A stretch of 63,293 bases of DNA from Acetobacter sp. (GCA_017474285.1 JAFVHT010000013.1:1-63293), one strand, 5' to 3'; counted from the stretch's first letter, positions 1 through 8,755 are shown. The notes: generated by a model not told the origin, from the sequence alone. A program made the numbers and translations.

Positions 1-2
1 AT

Positions 3-28
3 AACAGAACAGAACAGAACAGAACAGA
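3..28 (+). repeat. Pentanucleotide tandem repeat, AACAG x 5.2, inside coding sequence
   Basis: Five perfect copies of AACAG plus one base run from 3 to 28; position 2 breaks the pattern, so the array seems to end just inside the window. The methyltransferase-like frame passes through it. Gain or loss of one unit would shift the frame, as in phase-variable restriction-modification genes. Confidence 0.8.
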
Positions 29-902
29 GAATAGTAAAACAGATTTGACAGAAATACAAGCCGATATGTATAATGCAAATGGCGAGAAATATGGGAAAAA
101 AAATATTTTTATCCCCTCTAATAGTAAAAATATAATCAATTGGATAAAAGATTATTATGACAGAAAAAATAGATCTTACATAGGCTATTTAAGGGCAATT
201 GGTCCTGATTTTCAAAATAGTAACGGATGTTTTATCGTTAATGAAAAAAGTCAAATATTAAGCCCACGCGGAACAAATATCACAAAAAAAAACCTTTTTG
301 AAACCTGCATCTTTATCAGTGTGCGCCATTGCATACCCGCCACATGGCTTAATGACCGTGATCAATTTCTTTACCCCGACGACTCTTGGCAAGACGATAC
401 CGATTTTCACACAAACTGCCTTATTTTTACGCTTTTTCATGGGCAAAATAAAATTAGTGCAGAACAAGGCGTAAATCATTGGATCCCGTTTACGGAACGC
501 GACATCGGTTGTAAAAGTGCTTTTGCTTCGGATTTTATGAGCCGGTTTATCGCAGGCAAAATGAAACCCCAAGAACAAACAGGCACACTTTTAACCGAGC
601 ATAAAAGCCTTATCCCCACAGCGCCTCTTGTTTTAACGGAACAAGCCCAAGCGGTTTTTGACGCCGGACGTGAATTATGGACCTATTACCACGCCAAACA
701 ACATTACGGGCAAAATATCAATATCAACGCCTCTTATTACGATATTCGGAAATATTTTCAAGGCGAAACCAACGGCAAAATGAACAAAACTTCCAACGAC
801 GAAGCCTATAACGAGCTCCTCCTCATCTTAAAAGAAAAAATGAAAAACCTCGCCAAAGAAATCCAAACCAAAGTCTACACCTATAAATTCTTGATGCCTT
901 AA
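3..902 (+). CDS. C-terminal part of a large protein, probably an adenine-specific DNA methyltransferase (5' end outside window)
   Basis: The frame is open from the window edge to a TAA at 900-902, so this is the tail of a longer gene. No start is needed at the TTG at 45: the same frame reads upstream through a pentanucleotide repeat (asparagine, arginine, threonine, glutamate, glutamine). The last 180 residues contain phrases such as TLFHGQNKIS, GVNHWIPFTE, AVFDAGRELWTYYH and YDIRKYFQGE. I associate these with the C-terminal region of Eco57I/PglX-like N6-adenine methyltransferases, but no catalytic NPPY motif lies inside the window. Base composition is AT-rich in the first 300 bases. A Panacea-domain gene follows on the same strand. 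The methyltransferase call is inference from memory of the family; the truncation by the window edge and the repeat are seen directly. Confidence 0.5.
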   Translation, partial: NRTEQNRTENSKTDLTEIQADMYNANGEKYGKKNIFIPSNSKNIINWIKDYYDRKNRSYIGYLRAIGPDFQNSNGCFIVNEKSQILSPRGTNITKKNLFETCIFISVRHCIPATWLNDRDQFLYPDDSWQDDTDFHTNCLIFTLFHGQNKISAEQGVNHWIPFTERDIGCKSAFASDFMSRFIAGKMKPQEQTGTLLTEHKSLIPTAPLVLTEQAQAVFDAGRELWTYYHAKQHYGQNININASYYDIRKYFQGETNGKMNKTSNDEAYNELLLILKEKMKNLAKEIQTKVYTYKFLMP

Positions 903-914
903 TTATTCCTTATC

Positions 915-943
915 TTGTCAAAAGTCATTACCGACTATATATT
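915..943 (+). promoter_or_regulatory. Sigma-70 type promoter for the Panacea/membrane-protein pair
   Basis: TTGTCA (915-920) and TATATT (938-943) are separated by exactly 17 bases; each box is 5/6 to consensus. It lies between the end of the methyltransferase-like gene and the Panacea gene start at 997, which has a GGAGG ribosome site at 981-985. This suggests the pair is transcribed on its own. Confidence 0.55.
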
Positions 944-996
944 TATCGTAAAGGAGTTCTATACTTTAACTGAGTGATGAGGAGGCTCGTAACGTC

Positions 997-1572
997 ATGA
1001 TGGATAAAACGTGTGATTATTCTCAGACTCCTTTTGCTCCCTCTACAGCTATCGAAGTTGCTAATGAGTTTTTAACGCTCGGTTTTGAAGAGTCGATTGA
1101 TATTGATCAAATGAAACTTCAAAAACTCGTTTATTATGCACAAGCATGGTTTTTGGCACTTAAACAACGTCCCCTTTTTGAAGAGGATATTGAGGCGTGG
1201 CCTTGGGGACCTGTTATTCGGGACATTTATATCCAAACCCAAGGTTATGGACGCAATCCTGTTGTTAGAAAACTTTCGCAACTCCAACCAAAAAATAATG
1301 ATCCGTTAGATTGTCATTTTGATATGCATATACCTAAAGGTGTCAGTGAACGTCTTAAAGCATTTATTCGGAAAGTTTGGGACGTTCATAAAAACTATAC
1401 AGGTATTCAATTATCCAATTCTACCCATGCGGAGGGAGAACCTTGGTCTATTGTCTCAGAAAAATATCAAGGGGATTTAAGACAAAAACCTACAATACCT
1501 AACGCCCTTATTAAGGCTGTTTTTACAAATAAAGTTCAACATGGACGATCAGCCCTCAAAACACAAACCTGA
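997..1572 (+). CDS. Panacea-domain (DUF4065, SocA/GepA-like) protein, probable antitoxin
   Basis: This 191-residue protein has the typical DUF4065 core at residues 40-90: LQKLVYYAQAWFLAL, PLFEEDIEAWPWGPV and IYIQTQGYG, with a later HAEGEPWSIV element near residue 148. In the Panacea family this domain acts as a promiscuous antitoxin that neutralises unrelated partners; SocA in Caulobacter is a proteolytic adaptor/antitoxin of the same family. The ATG at 997 is preceded by GGAGG at 981-985 and a good promoter at 915-943. The next gene starts 32 bases before this one ends, in another frame, which suggests translational coupling. The domain call is firm. The antitoxin role is inference from family and operon layout. 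Confidence 0.85.
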   Translation: MMDKTCDYSQTPFAPSTAIEVANEFLTLGFEESIDIDQMKLQKLVYYAQAWFLALKQRPLFEEDIEAWPWGPVIRDIYIQTQGYGRNPVVRKLSQLQPKNNDPLDCHFDMHIPKGVSERLKAFIRKVWDVHKNYTGIQLSNSTHAEGEPWSIVSEKYQGDLRQKPTIPNALIKAVFTNKVQHGRSALKTQT

Positions 1573-1963
1573 TGATCTTAATGAGCTTGATATTAATGAG
1601 CTTGATATTGATAGTATTAGCAAACCATCTTCTCATTTAGACTCTCAAAAAGCTGATAAAGAAACAAAAAAAGGATTAGCAGACCAAACAGGTTTATCTG
1701 CTGATGGGCGTGTTTTGTATATCAATTTAATATTTTTTAGATATGGTACAGACGACAAAGCGCATGCTGCAGCACTTGTCTTTTGTTTTTTACTTCTTTT
1801 TCTTATTGCGATTATTATTATATATGGTGCACGTTGTACAAATTCTACATGGTTTGATAAAGTCTTTTCTGGAATACTTAACGCCTTTTTATTTATTTCA
1901 GGAATTGCGTTAGGAACACGAGGAAGCCATAAATCAAAAAAATCAAACGACATAGAAGAATAA
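1541..1963 (+). CDS. Small two-helix membrane protein, candidate toxin partner of the Panacea gene
   Basis: A 140-residue protein I cannot assign to a named family. The first 55 residues are charged and contain a duplicated NELDI pentapeptide (perfect 15-bp tandem repeat at 1580-1609). Two hydrophobic segments follow, at about residues 75-95 and 108-126, then a basic, serine-rich tail. The ATG at 1541 lies inside the end of the Panacea gene with no clear ribosome site of its own, so coupling is likely. Several Panacea systems pair with membrane-active proteins, so a toxin role is plausible, but it could also be an unrelated membrane protein. Confidence 0.65.
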   Translation: MDDQPSKHKPDDLNELDINELDIDSISKPSSHLDSQKADKETKKGLADQTGLSADGRVLYINLIFFRYGTDDKAHAAALVFCFLLLFLIAIIIIYGARCTNSTWFDKVFSGILNAFLFISGIALGTRGSHKSKKSNDIEE

Positions 1964-2067
1964 AAAATCTCTCTATTCCCCGTTTTAGCAAAAGCAACAG
2001 AAATAAATAAAAAAAGTAGATCTCTTTAAAGAAAAAACTTCACCAAAAAATTATAAAAATCTTACAT

Positions 2068-2337
2068 TTATTGCACAGAAACGGGCATCATATCGTTTTG
2101 AAGGATTGTCCCGAGTGCTGATTGTATGTCTTCTACAACGGCAAGTAAAGACCCATCAGCAGCACAAATTGCGCAGCCTTTTTCCCCATCTTTTGTCAGA
2201 ATTGGACGCACATAAGCCACGGTACGCACCCCTAATAACCGAAATTGTTTTTCTGTGAGCTGACGAATATCGGAAAATTTTTCATAATGCGACACATCAA
2301 ATGACATACTATTTTGCGTTCGTGTACTTTTTACCAT
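2068..2337 (-). CDS. DUF1150 family protein
   Basis: An 89-residue alphaproteobacterial protein with the DUF1150 pattern in its second half: YVRPILTKDGEKGCAICAADG followed by a short helical tail. This family is typically found beside small heat-shock genes, as here: it lies 55 bases downstream of the Hsp20 gene on the same strand, probably in one transcript. Its biochemical role is unknown to me. The region 1964-2067, between it and the converging membrane-protein gene, is AT-rich and shows no clear terminator. Confidence 0.75.
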   Translation of the reverse strand: MVKSTRTQNSMSFDVSHYEKFSDIRQLTEKQFRLLGVRTVAYVRPILTKDGEKGCAICAADGSLLAVVEDIQSALGTILQNDMMPVSVQ

Positions 2338-2392
2338 AACATTTTATCCTTTGAGTTTTTTAGGTGTTTCAGTTGGTTTTAAAGTGTTCTTT

Positions 2393-2893
2393 TTAACTCA
2401 CGTCAGTTATCGGATGCAAAACTTGCGCTGTTGTGCTGTTCACTGTACTTGTTACAGGCGCCGTTTCCGCCAAACGTTTTTGTCTACCTTGCATAATTTT
2501 AATTTGTTTAACGCGCACTTCTGGTTGAGGACGAAATAAATCAATATGTAATAAACCACTATCTAACCACGCCCCCGCAATTTCTATGCCTTCTGCTAAA
2601 ACAAAGGCTTTTTGAAATTGACGTGCCGCAATACCACGATGTAAATAAACGCGCTCCTCCCCCTCATCTATTTGACGACCGCGAATAACAAGCTGATTAT
2701 CTTCTTGGGTAATTTGCAACCCCTCCATTTGAAAACCCGCAACAGCTAATGTAATCCGCAAACGATTAGGCGCAAGCTGCTCAATATTATAGGGCGGATA
2801 CCCGTCCACCGATCCTTTACCAACCCGGTCTAACATTTGCTCAAGATGATCAAAACCTAAAAAAACAGGGGACCCAAAAAGCCTTGACGACAT
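2393..2893 (-). CDS. Hsp20 family small heat-shock protein (IbpA-like)
   Basis: 166 residues with an alpha-crystallin core at about 35-130: YNIEQLAPNRLRITLAVAGF opens it, a VIRGR strand follows, and it ends near GLLHIDLFRP. These ATP-independent chaperones hold unfolding proteins in the cytoplasm for the DnaK and ClpB machines. The C-terminal part carries VRVKQIKI, the usual place of the I-x-I anchoring motif. It is followed by DUF1150 on the same strand. A sigma-70-like promoter at 2941-2968 leaves a short leader, too short for a ROSE-type RNA thermometer. Confidence 0.88.
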   Translation of the reverse strand: MSSRLFGSPVFLGFDHLEQMLDRVGKGSVDGYPPYNIEQLAPNRLRITLAVAGFQMEGLQITQEDNQLVIRGRQIDEGEERVYLHRGIAARQFQKAFVLAEGIEIAGAWLDSGLLHIDLFRPQPEVRVKQIKIMQGRQKRLAETAPVTSTVNSTTAQVLHPITDVS

Positions 2894-2940
2894 ATTTTCA
2901 AATCACTTTCAAAAGCTGATTTTCTTACTGGTTTTTATAA

Positions 2941-2968
2941 AGTATATAAAATACACCAAGCGATACAA
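2941..2968 (-). promoter_or_regulatory. Putative promoter for hsp20-DUF1150
   Basis: On the minus strand TTGTAT (2963-2968) and TATACT (2941-2946) are 16 bases apart. The boxes resemble sigma-70 rather than the RpoH consensus. Predicted transcription would start about 40 bases before the Hsp20 start codon. Confidence 0.4.
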
Positions 2969-3115
2969 GCTCTTTCAAAATAAAGAGTCTCTCTCTTAAA
3001 GTAAGAGATAGGATTTCAAAGAACGGATTTCAATTTTCAACGATTATTTTTTGTCATTTTTTTATGATTTTTTTGTGATTTTTTATGTTTTTACTTAATT
3101 TTTTTAAGGGTTTTA

Positions 3116-3144
3116 TTGTTTTTCTTATTATTTCTCTTTATACC
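3116..3144 (+). promoter_or_regulatory. Putative promoter for def-fmt-truA
   Basis: TTGTTT (3116-3121), a 17-base spacer and TATACC (3139-3144) lie just upstream of def, with AGAAAGG as ribosome site near 3151-3157. The preceding 70 bases are very T-rich. Confidence 0.4.
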
Positions 3145-3170
3145 ATAAAAAGAAAGGTATTTTAGACATT

Positions 3171-3776
3171 ATGACACATAGTACACCACACGCTCTTTCT
3201 TCTGACGAAGCGATCTATATTGCTTTAGCCGATGCCGCTTCCCCTCTTACGATTTTAACCCCTCCTCACCCAACATTGCGCCAAAAAGCGCGTGCTGTTC
3301 GTCCTGACGATATGGCTGATATTCGGGTTATACTTCCATCTCTCTTTGCAACCATGTACAAAGCCCCCGGAATTGGGCTCGCCGCGCCACAAGTAGGGAT
3401 TAGTCAAAGATTTCTCATCATTGATCTCGGGCAAAAAGAAGAAACCAAAGAGAAAATTCCAAAAGAAGATCCTACGCCCCCCCTTGTTATGATTAACCCT
3501 GAAATTATTCAGGAATCAGAGGAAATGGCAGAGCGTGAAGAGGGTTGTCTCTCTTTACCGAGCCAATATGCCGATGTTGTACGCCCGAAAGCTATTCGCG
3601 TACGGTGGATGACGATCACCGGCGAAACCCGAGAATATGAAGCTGACGGCCTCCTTGCAACCTGTATTCAACATGAAATTGACCATCTCAATGGTGTTTT
3701 ATTTGTGGATCACCTTTCTGCCTTACGGCGTAACATGATTTTACGTCGCCTAAGTAAAAAATTAAAACAGAGCTAA
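3171..3776 (+). CDS. def: Peptide deformylase
   Basis: Removes the N-formyl group from new proteins, working opposite the neighbouring Fmt. All three metal and catalytic motifs are present: GIGLAAPQ at residues 67-74, EGCLS at 124-128 (metal-binding Cys) and HEIDH at 168-172. The 201-residue length is slightly above the usual 170-190 because of an N-terminal extension of about 25 residues before ILTPPHPTLR. A promoter is visible at 3116-3144. It heads a def-fmt-truA cluster with gaps of 60 and 24 bases. Confidence 0.96.
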   Translation: MTHSTPHALSSDEAIYIALADAASPLTILTPPHPTLRQKARAVRPDDMADIRVILPSLFATMYKAPGIGLAAPQVGISQRFLIIDLGQKEETKEKIPKEDPTPPLVMINPEIIQESEEMAEREEGCLSLPSQYADVVRPKAIRVRWMTITGETREYEADGLLATCIQHEIDHLNGVLFVDHLSALRRNMILRRLSKKLKQS

Positions 3777-3836
3777 AGAATACGCCCCTCTAAAAAGAGA
3801 CACAAAAAACAAGAAACAAATTAAAGAGGATAATCT

Positions 3837-4832
3837 ATGCGTATTATTTTTATGGGCACGCCTGATTTCTCTGTTCCTACCCTCCACGCGTTACATATAG
3901 CAGGGCATGATATTGTCGCGGTTTACTCTCAACCTCCACGCCGATCTGGACGCGGTAAAAATATACACGCTTCCCCTGTACAACAGGCAGCCGAACGTTT
4001 AGATCTTCCTGTTTTTCATCCTGTTTCACTCCGTAAAGCCCCTGAAGAATGGGAAAGATTTGCAGCATTTAACGCTGATATTGTGATTGTTGTTGCCTAC
4101 GGATTGCTCTTACCTGAAGTCATTCTCAACACTCCGCGTCTTGGTTGTGTGAATATCCATGCTAGCCTCCTCCCTCGTTGGCGCGGGGCTTCCCCTATTC
4201 AAAGCGCTATTCTTGCTGGCGATACCCAAAGTGGTATTACCCTTATGCGTATGGACGCAGGGCTTGATACAGGTCCTACACTATTACAAGAATCTGTGCC
4301 AATTACGCCAAAAACCACAGCCAATCAGTTACACGATCGTTTAAGCACGCTCGGTGCAGAGATGATGGTTCGCTTGTTACAAAACGTTACGCATGCTTTG
4401 CCCCCTGCCTGCCCGCAACCTGAAACAGGTGTGACATATGCGCATCGTCTAACCCGTGAAGAAGGATGTATTCCATGGTCTGATGATGCTGAAGCCATAG
4501 ACCGCCGTATTCGTGCTCTTACACCGTGGCCCGGCACGTTTACAACATTAACAACGTCAACACACCCCCCTCATACTTTATTTTTGAAAATAGGGGAAGC
4601 TGAACCAGCGCCTCTCCCCGTCAATCAAACGAATATAATGCCGGGTACGATTATTGATAATGCCAATAACGTGCCTCTTGTCGCCTGTGGTCATCAAACA
4701 GCCCTTAAATTGCTCCGTATCCAGCGCCCGGGAAAAGAAATGATGGACGCGCCTACATTTTTACGCGGCTTACCTTTGCCTATCGGCACTATTCTCGGGA
4801 CTTCTCTTGAGGCTTCTCCTCCCTCCCCATGA
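3837..4832 (+). CDS. fmt: Methionyl-tRNA formyltransferase
   Basis: Transfers a formyl group from 10-formyl-tetrahydrofolate to initiator Met-tRNA. 331 residues. The N-terminal Rossmann part begins MRIIFMGTPDFS, and the folate site holds NIHASLLPRWRG (107-118) and the Asp in AGLDTGP (141-147). A C-terminal OB-like domain follows, with the usual HRLTREEG linker. The ATG at 3837 has AAAGAGGA upstream. It lies between def and truA on the plus strand. Confidence 0.96.
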   Translation: MRIIFMGTPDFSVPTLHALHIAGHDIVAVYSQPPRRSGRGKNIHASPVQQAAERLDLPVFHPVSLRKAPEEWERFAAFNADIVIVVAYGLLLPEVILNTPRLGCVNIHASLLPRWRGASPIQSAILAGDTQSGITLMRMDAGLDTGPTLLQESVPITPKTTANQLHDRLSTLGAEMMVRLLQNVTHALPPACPQPETGVTYAHRLTREEGCIPWSDDAEAIDRRIRALTPWPGTFTTLTTSTHPPHTLFLKIGEAEPAPLPVNQTNIMPGTIIDNANNVPLVACGHQTALKLLRIQRPGKEMMDAPTFLRGLPLPIGTILGTSLEASPPSP

Positions 4833-4856
4833 CACATGCCACCATGAGTACGTATC

Positions 4857-5660
4857 ATGACTGATCCCCCTACTTACCAACGTTGGGCGCTTAAAATAGA
4901 ATATGACGGATCGGGATTTGTAGGGTGGCAACGCCAAGCTCATGGTTTGTCTGTACAACAGGTGTTAGAAGAAGCGGCAAGCCAACTTGTCGGGGGACAC
5001 CCTATCAACAGCGTAACGGCAGGGCGTACAGATGCTGGCGTTCATGCCCTCGGACAAGTAGCGCATTTAGATTTTCCCATCAACGCCCGTTTAACACCGC
5101 ATACCCTCTGCGAAGGGCTTGGCTTTTATCTAACTTCTTACCCTGTGTCTATTTTAGCAGCGGCTCCCGTTAGCCCAACATGGAGCGCACGCTTTTCTGC
5201 CATATGGCGCGCTTATTGCTACCGTATTCTGAACCGCCGTGCCCGTCCCACCCTTACAAAAGGGCGCGTTTGGCATGTGAAACCCCTCTTAAACGTCGCA
5301 CACATGCAACAAGCTGCTACTTATTTACTCGGACGGCATGATTTCACTTCTTTTAGAGCAGCTGCCTGCCAAGCACGCAATCCACTGCGCACGTTAGACC
5401 GGCTCACCGTAACACAACACAACGATGAAATTATCATTACGGCTCAAGCGCGTTCTTTTTTACATCATCAAGTGCGAAATATGGTCGGCACGCTTAAACT
5501 TGTCGGCACAGGGCAATGGGAACCCGAACGCGTTACGACAGCCCTTGCCGCCTGTGACCGTAGCGCCGCAGGCCCTACCGCACCACCTGATGGACTTTAC
5601 TTAAAGAATATTGGCTATATACCCGACCCTTTTATGTCGCCAACACCCATACAGTTATGA
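4857..5660 (+). CDS. truA: tRNA pseudouridine(38-40) synthase TruA
   Basis: Isomerises uridines 38-40 in the tRNA anticodon arm. The catalytic aspartate is in TAGRTDAGVHA (Asp59), preceded by YDGSGFVGWQRQ and followed in the second half by FLHHQVRNMVGTL, both family hallmarks. 267 residues is normal length. No strong ribosome site precedes the ATG 24 bases after fmt, so coupling to fmt translation is likely. Confidence 0.95.
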   Translation: MTDPPTYQRWALKIEYDGSGFVGWQRQAHGLSVQQVLEEAASQLVGGHPINSVTAGRTDAGVHALGQVAHLDFPINARLTPHTLCEGLGFYLTSYPVSILAAAPVSPTWSARFSAIWRAYCYRILNRRARPTLTKGRVWHVKPLLNVAHMQQAATYLLGRHDFTSFRAAACQARNPLRTLDRLTVTQHNDEIIITAQARSFLHHQVRNMVGTLKLVGTGQWEPERVTTALAACDRSAAGPTAPPDGLYLKNIGYIPDPFMSPTPIQL

Positions 5661-6001
5661 TACAAAAAAGTAAATTGAAAAACCCTCAATACTTGGCTTA
5701 AAAAAATAATAGCTGCGTCTAAAACCCTTTTTCTATCTCCACCATATAAAGACCTAAATGAGCATTATTACCCACCCTAAAGGTGATATATTCCCTCTCA
5801 CTTGATTGATACGTGATTCTAATACTTGAAAAAACAACCATACCCCAACAAATCCAAACGATTAAGAATAATATTAGGTTTTACGTGCTGATTTTTCTCG
5901 TATTTTTTCAGACTCTTCAACAATAACAATTTCTCTTAGTATCTCTGATAAAGATAATTGTTATTATTGTTCACTGTTTTTTAACCTCTTAACTTTTTCA
6001 T
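5661..6001. other. Gene-free stretch between converging truA and a membrane-protein gene
   Basis: No ORF or known RNA is visible in these 341 AT-rich bases. The only structure is the hairpin at 5922-5965, listed separately. Confidence 0.6.
5922..5965. terminator. Long hairpin between converging genes, possible terminator
   Basis: AATAACAATT (5922-5931) pairs perfectly with AATTGTTATT (5956-5965), and an inner TATCT/AGATA helix adds five pairs. A T-run follows on the plus strand at about 5976-5982, ten bases after the stem. It is 37 bases past the stop of the minus-strand gene and 262 bases past truA. Confidence 0.4.
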
Positions 6002-6628
6002 TTATTTTTTAGGAACACCTATAGAATGATGCTGCAAAACATCTGTTAAAGCAACATAATGCGGTGGTAAAAGAGCCACGATGACATAAAGCAACACACT
6101 TGCACATAATATTGTTGCATAGAGTACAGCCGCCCGCCATCTACTAATAGACAATCCAACACGGGCAATAAACCATTGAAGCCATACGCCATAAAGAGCA
6201 ACCGTTACTAAAATTATTTTCATCAAAATGGGCTGATGAATAAGATGCGGCAAAAAAGACAAAATCAAAATAACCGTCAATAAGGGCACTAACACCGTAA
6301 CCCAATTACACCACGTCGCTGCCGTGATATAGCGTAACCAAAGAGGTGTACAACTCCATTTAGTAGCATAAACCTGAGAAATAACAGCTGGTAATAAAAG
6401 TACACAAAAAGATAATAAAAGTTTGATCGCGACGATCATTTTATTAGATTGAACAAAAATTTGGCAGCTATCCACTATCAAAAAGGCAAGCCATGGCGCT
6501 AAAGAGGTATAAAACGCGTCTACTGTCCCCTCGAAATATATCATACCTTCGCGACGTCCAGCCGCTAATAAAATCATACCTTGAAAAATACGCCACGCCG
6601 CATTTGATTTATTGAAACTAGAAATCAC
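6002..6628 (-). CDS. Polytopic inner-membrane protein of unknown function
   Basis: 208 residues with about five hydrophobic helices (approximately 45-60, 65-90, 105-125, 135-155 and 165-188). I recognise no family signature; a Yip1-like fold is possible but unproven. Its ATG at 6628 overlaps the dapE stop by four bases, so it is translated with dapE as the last gene of the dapD-dapE unit. Function is unknown. Confidence 0.7.
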   Translation of the reverse strand: MISSFNKSNAAWRIFQGMILLAAGRREGMIYFEGTVDAFYTSLAPWLAFLIVDSCQIFVQSNKMIVAIKLLLSFCVLLLPAVISQVYATKWSCTPLWLRYITAATWCNWVTVLVPLLTVILILSFLPHLIHQPILMKIILVTVALYGVWLQWFIARVGLSISRWRAAVLYATILCASVLLYVIVALLPPHYVALTDVLQHHSIGVPKK

Positions 6629-7797
6629 ACACCTACCCTTTTAAGAAAAATTTCGTAAATTTGTGCCAATTTTTCCAAATCTGCCAACGCGACATGTTCA
6701 TTAACTTGATGAATAGTCGCACCAACTAAGCCAAATTCAGCAACAGGACAATATTGAGCTATAAATCGTGCATCGGATGTTCCTCCCCCTGTATCAAGAC
6801 GAGGAACCATCCCTGTTACTTGAGTAATGGCATGCACAAGCTCTTCGGTTTCTTGTGTTGGAGAAGTTAAAAATGACTCGCCACTTACCTGTATTTCAAC
6901 CTGTACATTCTGGGCATATTGACGGCAAAGCGTGTTCAACCAACCTATTAAATCAGCACTTGTATGTCTCTCATTAAACCGTATATTGAGCCGCGCTTCG
7001 GCTTGCATCGGAATAACATTCGTTGCTGGATTACCCACATCAATACTGGTAATTTGTAAACCTGAAGGCTCAAAATAGCGAGTACCCTCATCAAGAGGAA
7101 CAGCTTGAAGTGCTGCCAAAATTTTCAAAAGCCGATGAACAGGGTTATCAGCACGATGAGGGTAAGCAACATGCCCCTGCACCCCCTCCACAATAATCCG
7201 TGCATTAAGGCTACCACGACGACCAATTTTGACCATTTCCCCAAGGGTTTTAGGGTTTGTGGGCTCCCCTACAAGGCAATAATCAGGCAACTGATTTTCA
7301 GCCTGCATCCATTCCAGCACTTTACGAGTACCATATTGCGCCGTTCCCTCTTCATCACCTGTGATGAGAAAACTAATAGATCCTCCTAGGGGATTCCCCT
7401 CCATAACCCTACGGGCAACAGCAGAGACAAAGGCGGCAATACCGCCTTTCATATCACAAGCACCAGAACCGTAAAGCATACCCTCGACACAACGGGCTTC
7501 ATACGGGGGAAAACGCCATTTTTCCACACACCCGGGAGGTACAACATCTGTATGCCCAGCATAACTAATATGCGGCCTCCCTTGTCCTAAACGCGCGAAA
7601 ATATTAGACGTATAGGCTTCTCCCTCCCCAAATGGCAGAGAAGTAACGACAAATCCCAATTGTTCCAACATAGCCTTAAGCACATGCTGACACGCACCAG
7701 GATCAGGCGTTACTGAAGGTTGGCGAATAAGCGCACAGGCAACCGAAACCGGATCTGCTAGACGTTGTATAGTCCACGACTCAGACTCAGAGAGCAT
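6625..7797 (-). CDS. dapE: Succinyl-diaminopimelate desuccinylase
   Basis: Zinc M20-family enzyme that releases succinate from N-succinyl-LL-diaminopimelate in lysine and peptidoglycan precursor synthesis. Metal ligands are visible in SYAGHTDVVPPG, GSGACDMKGGIAAF and TGDEEGTAQYG, with a late DTGGGTSDARF element. 390 residues, slightly longer than the usual 375 through a 10-residue N-terminal extension. dapD precedes it by 40 bases, and the downstream membrane gene overlaps its stop. Confidence 0.95.
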   Translation of the reverse strand: MLSESESWTIQRLADPVSVACALIRQPSVTPDPGACQHVLKAMLEQLGFVVTSLPFGEGEAYTSNIFARLGQGRPHISYAGHTDVVPPGCVEKWRFPPYEARCVEGMLYGSGACDMKGGIAAFVSAVARRVMEGNPLGGSISFLITGDEEGTAQYGTRKVLEWMQAENQLPDYCLVGEPTNPKTLGEMVKIGRRGSLNARIIVEGVQGHVAYPHRADNPVHRLLKILAALQAVPLDEGTRYFEPSGLQITSIDVGNPATNVIPMQAEARLNIRFNERHTSADLIGWLNTLCRQYAQNVQVEIQVSGESFLTSPTQETEELVHAITQVTGMVPRLDTGGGTSDARFIAQYCPVAEFGLVGATIHQVNEHVALADLEKLAQIYEIFLKRVGV

Positions 7798-7837
7798 GAG
7801 GTCTTACTTTCTTTGATGCATGACGTATGATGTTTCC

Positions 7838-8686
7838 TCAATCTCGTAAAAGGTCGTTGATTGAGGTTTTAGAACGTGTACGCGCATCCACACGCTTCAC
7901 AATGACAGCACAAGCTAAAGAAGGATTAACACCGTGCGACGATGAATTACTCCCTGGTAAAACGCCCGGCACTACAACAGAATAAGCGGGTACACGTCCT
8001 ATATAAACTTCACCCGTTGTGCGGTCAACAATTTTTGTCGAAGCGCCAAGGAATACTCCCATAGACAACACAGAGCCACGCTCAACAACGACTCCTTCTG
8101 CCACTTCTGACCGGGCCCCAATAAAACAATCATCTTCAATAATAACAGGAGTCGATTGTAAGGGTTCAAGAACACCGCCAATGCCTGCACCGCCACTAAT
8201 ATGGCAATTCTTCCCTATTTGTGCACAGCTTCCCACTGTTGCCCATGTATCAATCATTGTACCGCTATCAATATAAGCACCAACATTAACAAAAGAAGGC
8301 ATTAACACCACGTTTGACGCAATATAAGCAGAACGACGCACCACAGAGCCGGGAACAACACGAAAACCAGCGTTTTTAAAACGTGCTTCGTCCCAATTTG
8401 CAAATTTTAATGGGACTTTATCATAAGCACACGCACCAACATTCCCCACCGGCATAATAGTACTATCATTAAGCCGAAAGGACAGCAAAATGGCTTTTTT
8501 AAGCCATTCATGCACAACCCATCCCCCCTCCTCCTGTGGAATAGCAACGCGTAAATGCCCCGCATCTAAAGCTTCTAAAGTCTGTTCAATTGCTTCGCGT
8601 TCCGCGCCAGAGGTTGCCGAGGAAATACGATCACGATTTTCCCAAAGAGATTCAATCTTCTGACAAAGTACTTTTTCGACCATCAT
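7838..8686 (-). CDS. dapD: Tetrahydrodipicolinate N-succinyltransferase
   Basis: Succinylates tetrahydrodipicolinate, the step before DapC/DapE in the succinylase route to diaminopimelate. 282 residues with a helical N-terminal domain, then a left-handed beta-helix of hexapeptide repeats (about 110-250) that includes [22 protein letters not shown]. Two adjacent ATGs (8686 and 8683) are possible starts. It forms a unit with dapE. Confidence 0.95.
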   Translation of the reverse strand: MMVEKVLCQKIESLWENRDRISSATSGAEREAIEQTLEALDAGHLRVAIPQEEGGWVVHEWLKKAILLSFRLNDSTIMPVGNVGACAYDKVPLKFANWDEARFKNAGFRVVPGSVVRRSAYIASNVVLMPSFVNVGAYIDSGTMIDTWATVGSCAQIGKNCHISGGAGIGGVLEPLQSTPVIIEDDCFIGARSEVAEGVVVERGSVLSMGVFLGASTKIVDRTTGEVYIGRVPAYSVVVPGVLPGSNSSSHGVNPSLACAVIVKRVDARTRSKTSINDLLRD

Positions 8687-8755
8687 ACACCACTCATTGA
8701 TAAAAATTAACGCGTGTTCTTACCATAAAAACGGGAATAAAACTCAAAATAATAA

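Noticed and set aside
258..578. 106-residue minus-strand frame over the methyltransferase-like gene
   Set aside because: It lies wholly antisense to a longer plus-strand frame with recognisable protein features; no ribosome site or family match.
1645..1953. 102-residue minus-strand frame over the Panacea partner gene
   Set aside because: Antisense shadow of the membrane protein gene; its hydrophobic content mirrors that gene's sequence.
2894..2940. RNA thermometer (ROSE or fourU) before hsp20
   Set aside because: The leader from the putative promoter is only about 40 bases, with no stem covering the ribosome site.
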